A DNA stretch of 64,000 nucleotides from Ciona intestinalis (lineage: Eukaryota > Chordata > Ascidiacea > Phlebobranchia > Cionidae), in the NCBI RefSeq assembly GCF_000224145.3, contig NC_020166.2:9220127-9284126 (forward strand), in the 5' to 3' direction. How positions within the stretch are numbered: position 1 is the first letter of the stretch; each line of letters starts with the position of its first letter. Made by a program: the position numbers and the translations under genes. Of the stretch, positions 23,489 to 35,400 are shown piece after piece. The notes under the pieces are model-generated. The model was not told the origin of the DNA. It made no database searches and was given only the letters and a program-made list of their open reading frames with translations.

Positions 23489-24166
23489 TTTTACCAAGAA
23501 CTGAAGAAATGAAAGTATATTGAGAAATTTAACTTGATCTCAAATGTCCTGATACTCTCTTCTTAATGATGCCTACAAAACTTGCATTTCCCTTTTTATC
23601 CAAGAGAAAAGTTTGCTCTTGTTCCTGCTAAATATCACACTTTATCAACTTTGTATGGTTTGTGGAACGTGATAGCTCACATTGTACTTAGGCAGTTATC
23701 TCTTATGTCCACTTTATAAATCTGACACTGGTTAGAAAAGAAATCCCAGCTTTAGAAGTTGTGATTATTGTTGCATCAATAATATTTATTGTTGCAACTA
23801 TTGATTTTTGCTACTTAAGTGTTTCCCCCCATTCTCTTTCCCTTTGTTTATTTGCAATAAAGTTTCTTGGTTGTGCAAGATATTGTGATATTGTTTCTCG
23901 GTTGTGGTTTAGTTAAAAGATATATTCGTTAATAAAGATAAAAATATTTTTATACTTTGATTGTTTTCCTAGTCGGATTTTGTTCAAATAAATACATGAC
24001 TAAATGTTTAATATGAATGTTTTTTAGATTTTTAACTTCCTAACCTAGAGAAAATAAATACATTTTTTATGATATCTATTGGACATATGCGGTCGGGTAT
24101 TCCCCTCCGTAGTTTTCACATTTTTCAAATTTAAGAACATTTTCAAAGTTTTTTCGCTCTAAAATA
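23489..24166 (+). other. 3' UTR of the four-pass gene and short gap to uba3
   Basis: An AATAAA at 23856-23861 lies 370 bases after the stop codon and is followed by GT-rich sequence, so the transcript probably ends near 23880. Only about 280 bases then remain to the uba3 start codon. Confidence 0.55.
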
Positions 24167-27100
24167 ATGGAAGTGGACGATTGCGATGATGGGGCAAGAT
24201 GGTCAGGAAGATGGAATCATCTACAGAAGATTCTAGAACGAAATGGACCTTTCGTTCACCCGGATTTTGAACCGAGTCCAGACGTAAGTTTTAATGTTAA
24301 CAAAATCACTTAGCCCCACTAATTCTAAACTTTACCCACCATCTTATTCTGTAATGTTACATAGTTTTAAAAACACTATTGATATAATAAAATCGTCTGT
24401 TTTCCACACTTATCTCTGTAGAACAATGTTGAAACAGCAGAACATTTTATATATATGTTTTTGGACACTTTTGCATACATATTGATTAAAAGGCTTTACA
24501 ATACTTCTTACTAGCAGCCTATGTCTAAATCTTTCCATCTGCCATATTACTGAAATTGCCCTGAGTAAAAACATTTATGTAACTACTCTTTCCAATCTAT
24601 CTGATAAAAAAAGCACTAAAAGAGTTCTCTGGTATGTTATAGATTCGGCTGGTAGAAAGTGCTAGGGTTGGTGGTTGTTTGTTTTAGCAGTTAACGTGGG
24701 AAAGAAATGCTCGCCATTGCCAAATAAACTTGTTTAATTCAACAGATTCTTGATTTCATGTTAAACTCATGTAAAGTGTTGGTGGTTGGAGCGGGGGGGT
24801 TGGGATGTGAGTTACTTAAGGATCTTTCACTGATGGGGTTGCGTCATATTCATGTCATTGATATGGACACCATTGATCTTTCAAACTTAAACCGACAATT
24901 TCTTTTCAGGTAAGTTTATTGTGGTAATAGGCCAACTCCAGCTTAAAACCCAGGTCACATGGCTTTTTTTTTTTTCGCTGCAGTTTCAGTGGTAGGACAC
25001 TAGTATCATAACCGGTTGAATGAATAAACAAACTTTTTATCCCTATTGGCTGGAAAACAATTATAACACTGGTGTTCTGTTTTATTTACCTTATGGCTTA
25101 CGAGTTACCACGTATGTTACTTGGTCAAGGATTATTTTGATTTTTTTATTTCTGTCATTGGACTATCCATTAGTGACCAATGGGTTGGAGCAATTGCCGT
25201 TAAGTGTCTAAATATACTTGACACTGATAGGTGTATGCGTCTTTGTGCACAGACATTGCTCCAATCTAGTGGTCACTAAAGGGTTATGATATCCTGAGTA
25301 TTGAAGTAATTGACCAACTCTGTGGTAAATCCTAGGTCCAATAACATGCCATGTTGTGGGGCCTTACCCATATAATGTAGAATTCACTTAGTCTTGTGTG
25401 TTGTTACATACTTATTGATTATGTTACCTGTCCCTTTGTTTTTATTCCAGACAATGTGACATTGGTAAACCAAAAGCTGAAGTTGCTGCTTCTTTCATCA
25501 ACAAGCGTGTGAAAGGAACGAAATGTGTTCCGTATCCTTTACAATAATATTCCATACAGTTACAGTTACTGGCGCATTTTATTTCTTAAATTTTTATGTT
25601 TTCATTCTATTTTTTTTAAATAAGGGGCCCTGAACCTCACTGGCTGTTGCATATATGTCTGTATACAACATTGAAGGAGCTAACAATATAAGTCATTTAA
25701 ACCTCCCGTCTTCCTATACTAAATATTTTAGCTTTTCTTACTGGACTTTTGTTTCGATCCACACAAACAGATTGTTTCTTTAGTATCAAATTAAAAGCAT
25801 CCGCTATGCTATGCATGAAAGGCACATTGTAACTAATCTATTCTGTAAGTTTAGTTTATGATGTAAAATATGAACTTATTTAGTAATAGTTGGTTTAACT
25901 TCCTTTAACTAAAACATTCAGTCATTTCTGTCGAATACAAGACCATGACTCATCATTTTATAAACGTAAGTTGCTGAGTAATAGCCTTATAGCATAGAAA
26001 TCATGTTTTTACTTTCTCTCTTTAATAACTACAACACAGTGTAAAACTATTGTGTTGCATGCTGTAGCAGCCACACTTTAATACTTGACATTTCTACAAT
26101 CTGATTTATCAGATTGTGTTTTTAATGAATTTAATCAGCCCTAGCACAGTGGTTAGCAAGTGTACCTCTGACCAATAGGTTATAGATTCAAGGCTTCCTG
26201 CTGCTACCCTTGTCGACATTTGTGTTCTTGGGAAAGACACTTAACAGTAATTACTCCAACCCGTAGTCCCTAATGGGTTGTTTAAATTTTAGCAATACAG
26301 AAAAAAACAATTGCCTACAGAGTTACATACGAGGACCACGTAAGCTGGCAAGAGGCGTATGAGAAAATAAAACAGAACATTACATTCATTTATACCAATC
26401 CTTTGTAATTAAGTATTTGTTTCTAGAATTCCATATCGTTGTTTGCGGACTCGATTCAATTGTTGCGAGAAGATGGATCAATGGAATGTTGGTGAGGTCA
26501 TAATAAGCTTTGTAACAAAATAATGTACAATATGCATTTGTTTTATGTGTGTGTGTGTTGATCGAGAGTTACTTGCTTTTTCTGCACGTTGTCGGAAAAC
26601 GACGTTATAACACAGGCATTCTGTTTCATACACCTCATGCCAGCTTACAGGTAACATCGCTGGTTAACCTTCTACTTTAGATTATACCAGTGGTTCTTAA
26701 CCTTTTTCTCGCTTCACCTTTTTCAAATCACCAACCAATGCTCGCTCACCCTTCTAAAATTGCTTATATCGAGTAGACCAAACCAACCATAATAATCCCC
26801 GCACGCCGCACCCCTGCATTATATTCATCTAAACCAACTTTCCTCAGATAAGTTTACTCGAATATGACGAGGATGGAAACCTCGACCCTAGCTCTCTAAT
26901 CCCTCTTGTGGACGGAGGTACGGAAGGTTTTAAAGGCAACGCTCGAGTGATTTTGCCAGGAATGAACGCTTGCATGGATTGTACGCTTGATCTCTACCCA
27001 CCTCAGGTAAAAAGAATGTGTTTTCTTGTTTTTTTTTTATATTGCATAAAGTACATTGAAAGGCTATGTGGCCTAGTGATTAGATACTAGCATTGAAATC

Positions 27101-29823
27101 GTAGACATTGTTTTTAATGTTGGATACTAATAGGCATATGTGCCCTTGTGCAAGATTGTTTATAGAGATTGCTCCGACCCAGTGTTCACTAAAGTGGGTT
27201 ATTACACACTAGGTGTTGTGGGGTAATGGGCCAACTTTGGCCTAAATGGCAAGGCCCATAAGGTGCCACACTGTAGGGCCTTACACAGTAATAGTAGAAA
27301 ATGTTGTTAAATTACCATTGTTTTAGTTGCTATTGTAGCTAAGTGGTGCCCTTCCCAATCATGTGCATTTATGTTCTGCCTCAGTGATTTTGCCTTTTTC
27401 TTTTTTCTGACTAACTTTGTTGGTCATTCATCCCAAATATGTGCCTGTGCTGCAAAGAAATAAACCAAACTGCATACCTTACAAATGTAATTGAAAAACA
27501 TTGAAAACATAAGTTTTATTATTCTCAGGTTAACTTCCCGATGTGTACAATCGCCCACACACCAAGGCAACCTGAACATTGTATTGAATACGTCAAGATA
27601 TTTCAATGGGAGAAGGAAAAACCATTTGGAGGTTGGTGTATTTGGTGCCTATGCATCCTGTGGTCCAGGTATAACCCATGAATTAATATTTCAGACATAG
27701 CAATAGACGGAGATGATCCGGACCATATTAAGTGGATTTGTAAAGCAGCAAGCACAAGAGCTGATGAATATGGGATACAGGTTGTTTAACTCTGTTTATA
27801 ACGAGCTTTCAGCTGTCTTGCGTTTTACTTCTGGTAATTGGTGGGTTGTCCAAATTATCAGCCATACATAATAAAAAATCTGAAAAATTAATCACCTACA
27901 AAGTAACACACTTGATAACTCGTAAGCTGGCACTAGGTGTCAAACCCGTGTAACGACTGTCGTTTTTTAGCCACGTGAAGATAAAGTAAGTTACATTCAT
28001 TTACTTCTTTTTTTCCTTTGTTTTTCTTTCTCACAAAAAAAACTTTTTCTGTTAAGTAGTTAAGGTTTTATCGTATTTACTTTCTTATAAACACACTGGT
28101 ATAAATTTGAAATAGGTTTCGCTAAAAATTCCTTTTAAAGAACCTAGTGTTTTAAAAAACATTTTTTTTTATATTTAGGGAGTGAACTACCGCTTAACTC
28201 AGGGAGTGATTAAACGTATTATACCAGCGGTGGCGTCGACTAATGCAGTGATTGCAGCTGCGTGCGCCAATGAGGTGTTTAAGCTTGCTACCAGGTACCA
28301 GACATATGGGTGGTAGACTGGTATCTATATATACGATGAGCATATTTAATATTAGGAGAGTTTTAAAGAAAAGTTTTTACAAAGGTACAAATTTATAAGT
28401 AGTGATATATGTCAGTTTTCAAATAACATAAAAAAAATAAAAAAAAATATATATTTTTTTTGCAACTTGCATGTTAACTTAGATGTCCAATACAAACACA
28501 AAAACCAACTTTTCCTTCAAGTTGTTCCATCCCATTAAACAACTACATGGTGTTCAACGACACAAATGGTGTGTACACTTACACATTCGAGGCAGAGAGA
28601 AACGAGCAATGTTTGGCCTGCAACAACACACCAAGGAACCTAAGTTTCAAACCTGATGCCTTGCTGAGGGAGGTTGTCGACTTTTTGTGTCAAGACAACT
28701 CATTGTAAGTGACAACATGGCAAAGTAGTATTAAAAGTAACAATCACCAATTCTTAAACTAGCGTTTTTTAATCTTAATCTAATTAGCAATACCTTTATG
28801 GAAAGTTTTGGCAATATAGTAAAATCGGAGTTTTTTAGAACTTGCAGTGCTGCTAACTTATTTATAGGACACAAATGTGCTAAGGTCCTAAAGTTGTTGT
28901 GTGTAAATGTTGGGGTGTATGCAATAAAAGGTTTTTAACCATGTCACACTACTCACTGTAAAGTATGTTTTAGATTAAATACTATTAAATGGAGTAATGT
29001 ATAAATCTAATGGAAAGCCAATTTGCTAACAGATTGAGCTGCAAATGTACCTAATAAACATATAATGTATCAGATACCCATGAATGGTAAACAACTTTAT
29101 GAAGTAGTTTATTTATAGGGTAGTTTTAAGTTTTCTATTTCACATCTTAACCTTATAAGAGTTTTTTTCTATCTTAGCCTATATTTTCTGTTTTTTGTGG
29201 TAGCTCATATTTTTCTATTATGGCTCCAATAAATATCAAGCTTTCACTTGGACATACAAGTGAAACTTTTAAAAAAGTTGCAAATATGCGAAACATCATA
29301 CATGACATAAACTTGTGGTTGTTTTAAACTGCAGGCAAATGAAGAGTCCAGGGTTAACGACAACTATCGAGGGTTTAAACAAAACTTTGTACATGAAGAA
29401 TATCCCATCACTAGAGGCCGCTACACGCCCCAATCTTTCAAAATCTTTAAAAGGTAACGGGTTTAAAACACAAACAAAATTGTGTTATTAATAAACAGCA
29501 ATGCCATATTTTATTATACTAAATGAAACAATCTACTGGCATACGATCATTACCCAAGATAGAAGAAATCAGTTAAAGCAACAGTTAGTTTAAGCTTAAA
29601 TATTAATAACTGACATTGTAAAAAAAAATTGAAAAAATATTGAAAGGGTCTCATATTTATTTGGGACCCTTTTCACCTGAGCAAATATTGTGATGTCATA
29701 GTTGTCATTGTTTCTTCAGATCTTGGCATTGTTGATGGACAAGAAGTGATTGTTGCCGACGTTACGACACCAAACTCACTTCGGTTTAAAATAAAGTTCA
29801 ATGATGATGTCACTTCCTCTTGA
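24167..29823 (+). CDS. uba3: NEDD8-activating enzyme E1 catalytic subunit
   Basis: Twelve exons: 24167-24283, 24746-24909, 25451-25531, 25922-25965, 26427-26491, 26848-27006, 27529-27631, 27695-27780, 28179-28294, 28522-28704, 29335-29453, 29720-29823; 446 residues against about 463 in human. With NAE1/APP-BP1 it adenylates NEDD8, takes it as a thioester and passes it to UBE2M-type E2s for cullin neddylation. Seen: ATP-loop GAGGLGCE (54-61), [16 protein letters not shown], the adenylation-domain run [18 protein letters not shown], the catalytic cysteine in FPMCT (Cys216), zinc cysteines CMDC (199, 202) and CLAC (342, 345), YRLTQGVVKR-like [15 protein letters not shown], and the ubiquitin-fold E2-binding C-terminus ending in [13 protein letters not shown]. 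All key residues are kept. The start codon at 24167 gives an N-terminus close in length to the human protein. Confidence 0.96.
26145..26395 (+). mobile_element. tRNA-derived SINE, near full length
   Basis: The head CTAGCACAGTGGTTAGCAAG resembles an A box, and GGTTATAGATTCAAGG a B box (GGTTCGANTCC type). The body follows (TTGGGAAAGACACTTAACAG, ACTCCAACCCGTAGTCCCTA), then the common tail (AGTTACATACGAGG, GTAAGCTGGCAAGAGGCGTA, AACAGAACATTACATTCATT). It lies in uba3 intron 4. The tRNA origin is an inference from the two box-like words. Many truncated tails across the window match this one. Confidence 0.65.
27060..27290 (+). mobile_element. SINE head joined to 'ATTACCCC'-type repeat
   Basis: The head (GCCTAGTGATTAGATACTAG) and the central CCGACCCAGTGTTCACTAAA word match the SINE. 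The 3' part instead resembles the GGGTAATGGGCCAACTTTGG repeat. It may be a second SINE subfamily that shares the head. In uba3 intron 6. Confidence 0.5.
27840..28002 (+). mobile_element. SINE, 3' half
   Basis: Begins in the body (GGTGGGTTGTCCAAATTATC) and runs through ACTCGTAAGCTGGCACTAGG to GATAAAGTAAGTTACATTCA. In uba3 intron 8. Confidence 0.6.
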
Positions 29824-30311
29824 TGATGTCACAATGACACTTATGATATCATAATATATTAATGCGGAACAATAGACATGACAATGCAGTGTGTGATGTC
29901 ACAATATCAATGAGAATAGTTGAGTGAGGATATTTATCAGCTTTTATGCTATTTACAGACAAAAAGCTGTTTTGGTCCTGCTTGTTTGTACAGGCACCTA
30001 ACAGCAGGACAAAAGCTGTTTTAACCCCAAAACCAAGGTGCTCAGTAGATATAATGTCATCCTTAATGAAAAAAACACTCGAGCACCCCTAGTGATACAC
30101 CTATGTATGCAGTGCAACAAATTAACTCGGCTTTAGATTATCACAAGTTGTCCATATACATTGAGTTCAAATCTCAACTCTAGCCGTTAAATGCAAACAA
30201 GTAGAAAATTTTAGCACTTTAAGATCGAACCTTGTCTCAAGTTCAAATAATATTTACTTTGAATGAACTCGATGTAGACTTGACTTGTGTGGTTTCTTGA
30301 AGACTAATAAA
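29824..30311 (+). other. 3' UTR of uba3
   Basis: The first AATAAA after the stop codon is at 30306-30311, followed by a GT-rich CCTGTGTG. The 490-base UTR is inferred from that signal. A few TGATGTCA words lie just after the stop. Confidence 0.5.
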
Positions 30312-31903
30312 CCTGTGTGACCTATGTACAGTGTGGCACCACTTGTGGGATAAGGTTCAATATATCTTAGATTAGTTTTCCTTTATTACGACAAAGTGCT
30401 GGCCGATAAACTCGACATATATTGTTGCGGTGATGATAAATTACAGATCTTGGTTTCGTGCTTGTTTATGTGGGTTATATGATTTCTATAGTATATTTGT
30501 TCACGTCTTTTTAAATCAAATCGAAAAGATTTTCTGCTAAAGCAGCAACTCGTCTGTAGACTTTGTACCTGGTTTTATTTTTTCCGAACACCCACCCCAA
30601 TGGACTTTGAGCTTTGACTAAATTTAAAATTGTGGCAATTTTCACAAAATTGATGCCAAATTAAATTTTTGTTAATTTGATTGAGTAACATAAGAAAATA
30701 AAACCCCCTTACTGCAATCAGGAAGTTGTTCAAGTTGTTAAATTTTGTAGTTCAATTGCTTTAACAGGAGAAATAAAATGTCATTTCAATTTTTGATGAA
30801 ACGTTAATGAAAATGTCAATTGGGTTGTTTATGTTAATTTGAACAGCAGATAATTTTATTTATTCCATAATAATAATAAATTAAATCTACATACTTGGCA
30901 AATTACCTTTGTTTAAACTTTATGTAAAACCCATGAATATAAGATTAATACATAGTTTTTTTTATAACACTAAGAACTATAGGAAACGGAGTAGGCTTGT
31001 ATACATTAAATAAAATAAGTTTGAAATAAATATATTTAATCAGAAATACGCATTCTGGTTTGTGGTATTGCTGCTATCAGACATTATATATATTTTCGAA
31101 CCGCTTTCTGGTAACAAATTAAATAAAGATTCATTTGATTGACAGATGAAAAGTTGGCATTATTTTTGCCAGAGAATAAGTTTTTAAATAATCTGTCTTT
31201 TGTTGTTGTTTTCTCTCTATTGTGTTGAAAGGAAAAAGGTTAGTCAAGTTAAATGGTTTGTTACGTAATAAAGATAACAATAAAATGTTCTAGGACATTG
31301 TTGATTGTGTGTTCTAGAATAATGTTTGTTACGTCATAGGCGTCGTTGATTTTTTCAGTTGCAACAACCGTCATTGTCGCCACTGTGTGTGTACAATGCT
31401 CGTTATAATGTAACAATGCAACCGCAATGTTATACCTTGCATAAAATCCCGACATTACGTCTGCAGAAGTAGAGACGACATATATGCTGGCACCTGTGGC
31501 TAAACATTCTAAGTACTTGTATAGAATGAACTCCCCGTTCACAGTGTGTACATGCATATATGTCTGCGTCGCCCACATTGCGGTTTTACTCGGATGTGGG
31601 CATGGTTAGGGGTTCAGGGTTCGATCCCACGCTTTATAAAAAATGTTGTCTCAATTTGGGCTAAACTATAAGTTTGTTATTTATTCGACTTTTTAAAACG
31701 GTATTGTCTGTTATATATCGACGAGTGTATATATACCGTATGTAATTAGCTGTCATTTGATGTATAAGATCATACTAATGTTATAAACCTGCAGTGAAAA
31801 TAAGGTGTATAAAAACACCGGTGTATGGTATATAATAGGACACGCATGTTATAACCCGACTGTGAGCATGAAGTTCATTTATTCTGTTTAAAATATAATA
31901 TAA

Positions 31904-32095
31904 CATGGTGGGGGAAGACGGGACACCTTAAACACTTAATATCTAAATATTCTTATTGATTTTAAACAAATGAATTAACAATGGTCAATGGAAGTCCTGA
32001 ATACGGTTTTATAATACTTTGAATGTTTTGTTTTACTACCAAAAAGGACGAGAAAAAGAATAAAGAAGTGTCTCATCTTTCCCCATCCTACTATA
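31904..32095 (-). mobile_element. foldback MITE copy (family 1)
   Basis: A full-length copy, with GTGGGGGAAGACGGGACACC at one end and GTGTCTCATCTTTCCCCATC at the other, about 300 bases upstream of the lipoprotein start codon. Confidence 0.75.
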
Positions 32096-32254
32096 AAGCA
32101 AATAAATAGGCACAAAATAACCAAAATATTCTATGCTAAAAAACGAGGCAATATAAATCTTTAACTTTAAAGTTTCTTGTCCACCTTAACATTATATTAA
32201 ACAGACCAAAGGTTTCGGGGCAACATGCAGATGTTATTAGCAATAAAAGCGCTG

Positions 32255-32353
32255 TGTTTATCGCTTAGTTTGCGCTGCACCGAGCCGGGACCAGCGGATT
32301 TGTCGCGACTTTCTGTCTCCGTTCAAAGTCGAACTCAAAACTCCGCTATAAAT
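32255..32353 (+). promoter_or_regulatory. TATA promoter of the lipoprotein gene
   Basis: TATAAAT at 32347-32353 lies 51 bases before the start codon at 32404, the right distance for a short 5' UTR. Upstream are TGTTTAT (32255-32261, FoxA-like) and CAAAGTCGA (32324-32332, close to the HNF4 word CAAAGTCCA). In vertebrates those factors drive apolipoprotein genes. Their action here is an inference from short words only. Confidence 0.5.
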
Positions 32354-32403
32354 TGAGGCGCGCTGAGATTTTACTTCATTCCAGAAGAGTACGAAGCTTC
32401 ATC

Positions 32404-35400
32404 ATGAGGTTTTTAATCTTCTCAGCTCTGCTTTTACTTGCGTTTACTGAAGCTAGAAGACTCAATGCAAGTGAGTGTGTTTTATATTTATATTATAGGG
32501 TTACGATCATGTCTTTTATCGGATGGATTTTGTGTTTCTGTTTAATCTATGAGTTCTTATAACGTCTTATATAATGTATATTTAATTTTATTTATCGAAA
32601 AATGTTTTGTGCAACAAAGACGGGATAAATGCATTACGTTTATTGTAGGTCTAACTTTAAAGCGACTATACGATTGTATAAAATGAAACACCTAAATATC
32701 GAACACTATTTGTTAACGATATCCATCTTACCCCACAGTACCACATAGAGTATTTAATTAAACATTTCATTTCTTGTTTCAGATAAACCAGCTCGTCGTA
32801 TACCACGACCTGCCAACTGCTCAAGTAAGTTTATATTCAAATAAGTCGAAGTAATATTCAAATCATTTTAATTATTTCTAAATACTTCAACGCAAGCATT
32901 TGCTATTCACTTTTTACGTTTGTTTTTGCTAACCATTCACTTCTTCAAAATTTTGCGTGGAACATTTTTTTATAGCTAAGCCTGTTTAGTTTGGGGTGTG
33001 GCTTTTCCCTTTATGCCTATTGTCCAGGTACTAAGCGTTTTACATTCTAGTAAAGTCACTTTACCGAGATTTGAACCTTATACTTTTTAATTTTATTTTT
33101 TAGATATTCAAAGCTTCGAACGCGGTTACAAATATACTTACGATTATGACGCAATAGTGGAAAATGTGAATGATCAATCGAATCCAATCAACGGCGTTCG
33201 ACTTCGGTAAGTCGCCATTTATTATGACGCCATAACGACTTTTTATAATGTTTTATCCCCATATTTATTGTTACGTCTCTTTACGAGACGCTGTGATCTA
33301 ATATGTGACGTAAATACTAGCATAACTTTTATTTTATCTCTTCGCTTACGGTGACGAACCTTGCAGTATTATAAGAAAACGGAAGTAAAGTAACAGTTGC
33401 CATAACACGGTAAACGTATTACTGACAATGTGGAAAATTCATTAGTGACCACTGGGCTGGATTTATTTTCGAAAAGCGCCTTACAAACGATATAAGCCAA
33501 AAATGTTAGAAGCATCCAACCCTGAACCATATCCTTTGAACGAAAAGAGACAGCGGCGTTAAATTAACCCAATTTTTGGGACGTCATTCTTTGTTTTCCA
33601 ACGCTGCGAACCTGTGGCGTAATACACGACGTCATCCACACCAGTTACATAACAAATGACGTCATCTACAGATGCGGCAACGTGGTGATCACGGTTCCAT
33701 CTTCGTGTACTGGTGTACTGAAGATCAGTGACTGCAATGTCTACGAAGGTCGGTTGCTAAGCAACGGTTCACTTGCTTATGACGTGGTATCATCGACGTC
33801 ACGTGCGACCGAGAAGTCACTCAGGCGTAACGAGATATACTTTCACTTCAATCAAGGAGAGGTAAAGTTATACCCTGTGTTGGTTTCTATAGTTGATTGA
33901 TTGGTTGACAACTTGTCAAATATTTGCACAAAATATACATGTGTATCTGGTGTATAAGAAGACACTTATGTTTAAACATGAAAGTAATCATGATGTGTAT
34001 GAATACACCATGTGTGTCTGGTGTATAAGAAGACACCCATGTTATAGCTTGACAGTGAGCATGAGGTGTATGAATACACCATGTGTGTCTGGTGTATAAG
34101 AAGACACCCATGTTATAGCTTGACAGTGAGCATGAGGTGTATGAATACACCATGTGTATCTGGTGTATAAAAAGACACCCCTTACCATGTATAAACAGGG
34201 CGGAGTAAAATGGGACATGTTTTTAATCTTTTTTTTCTTCCAATTTCCAGTAAACAAATTTATTTACAGAATTATATAACCATATCCTCACAACCCAAGA
34301 AAAACATTGTTAATTGTCAAAAACAGTATCAGGCAACACGGGATATTACATGCTTACTGCATCCCATCTTACCCCACATTACTTATAAACATACTATGTA
34401 TTCCCCACACTAATATGTATATAATCTAAAAACATTTGAATATTCAGATTGGAAAGATCTTCCTGAGCAACTTGGATCCAAGTGACGTCTCAAACATCAA
34501 AAGGGGAATCTTGTCGGCCATTCAGTTTAAATTCACTGGTGTTGGCGTAAGGAATCCACTCAGAACGCGAACCACAGTGAGAATAAGTTTCAAACTTTTA
34601 AAAAATAACATTTATCTATATCTCTTTAACCAAAAATTAATTACAACAATAATGAAAGAGGAATTAGCATTAAAGCAACAGTTATTAAAAAACAAATAAA
34701 ATGTGAGTTATTATTGAAACAAATATTATAAATTTACCTAGTTTTTAAACCAAAGCGTGATAGGTGTAAATCACATCATACATTAAGCTGTTATGTTTGT
34801 ATTAAAAGTGACCAGAAAATCTATGTTTTATTCACTAAATATGTATGTAACTTGCCTAATCCTTTCATCACCAGAAAACAACATTTGTTATATAACAGAG
34901 GTTTTCTGTTTCATACACCTAGTGTCAGCTCACAAGTTACCATGTATGTTACTTACATAACATTATGACATCACTGTTTAGATTGATGAGGTCAGCATCT
35001 TCGGTCAAGGTCCAGTAGATAGGATTGTGACATCATACAGGGAAGGATATGGAAGGGGGATTCGTGTTGAAAGGAACTTAACACAACTAAAAGTTCCACA
35101 GAAACAATGGGGTTCATTCTATAATATTTACCATAAACCGAACTTGGTGGACTGGCTATCTGACTGGGTATGCATTTTCATGTGTCTGTTTTAATGTGGC
35201 AAACATTTAATATACTATTAATATATAATAATACATGGGTAAGGTGTAACTCGACCATATTTACTATATGAGCATAGATCCAAGTTAAAACCACATTCAG
35301 GGTATAAACACTTAAACTATCTTCAAGGCCAACTGTAACACGTGATAAGGCCCTGGCATTTGAGGCATTCCCCTCTGGGTAACTCATACATGTAAAATAA

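Larger units (their letters stand above)
30312..32403. other. intergenic region upstream of the lipoprotein gene
   Basis: No gene is supported. A 105-codon minus-strand frame at 31261-31578 lacks a family match and splice partners and is probably chance. Repeats: a relative of the 71-bp unit near 31800-31880 and a foldback MITE at 31904-32095. The last 200 bases are the promoter of the next gene. Confidence 0.45.

Noticed and set aside
26145-26180. Possible functional tRNA gene
   Set aside because: Only A- and B-box-like words are present; the cloverleaf arms do not pair, and the block continues into a SINE body.
31261-31578. 105-codon frame on the minus strand
   Set aside because: No splice partners, no domain, no signal, and composition like the surrounding AT-rich DNA; the length is within chance.
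34042-34257. Frame full of Cys/His/Thr repeats on the minus strand
   Set aside because: It is the translation of the 71-bp tandem array and an adjoining MITE; no evidence of coding.
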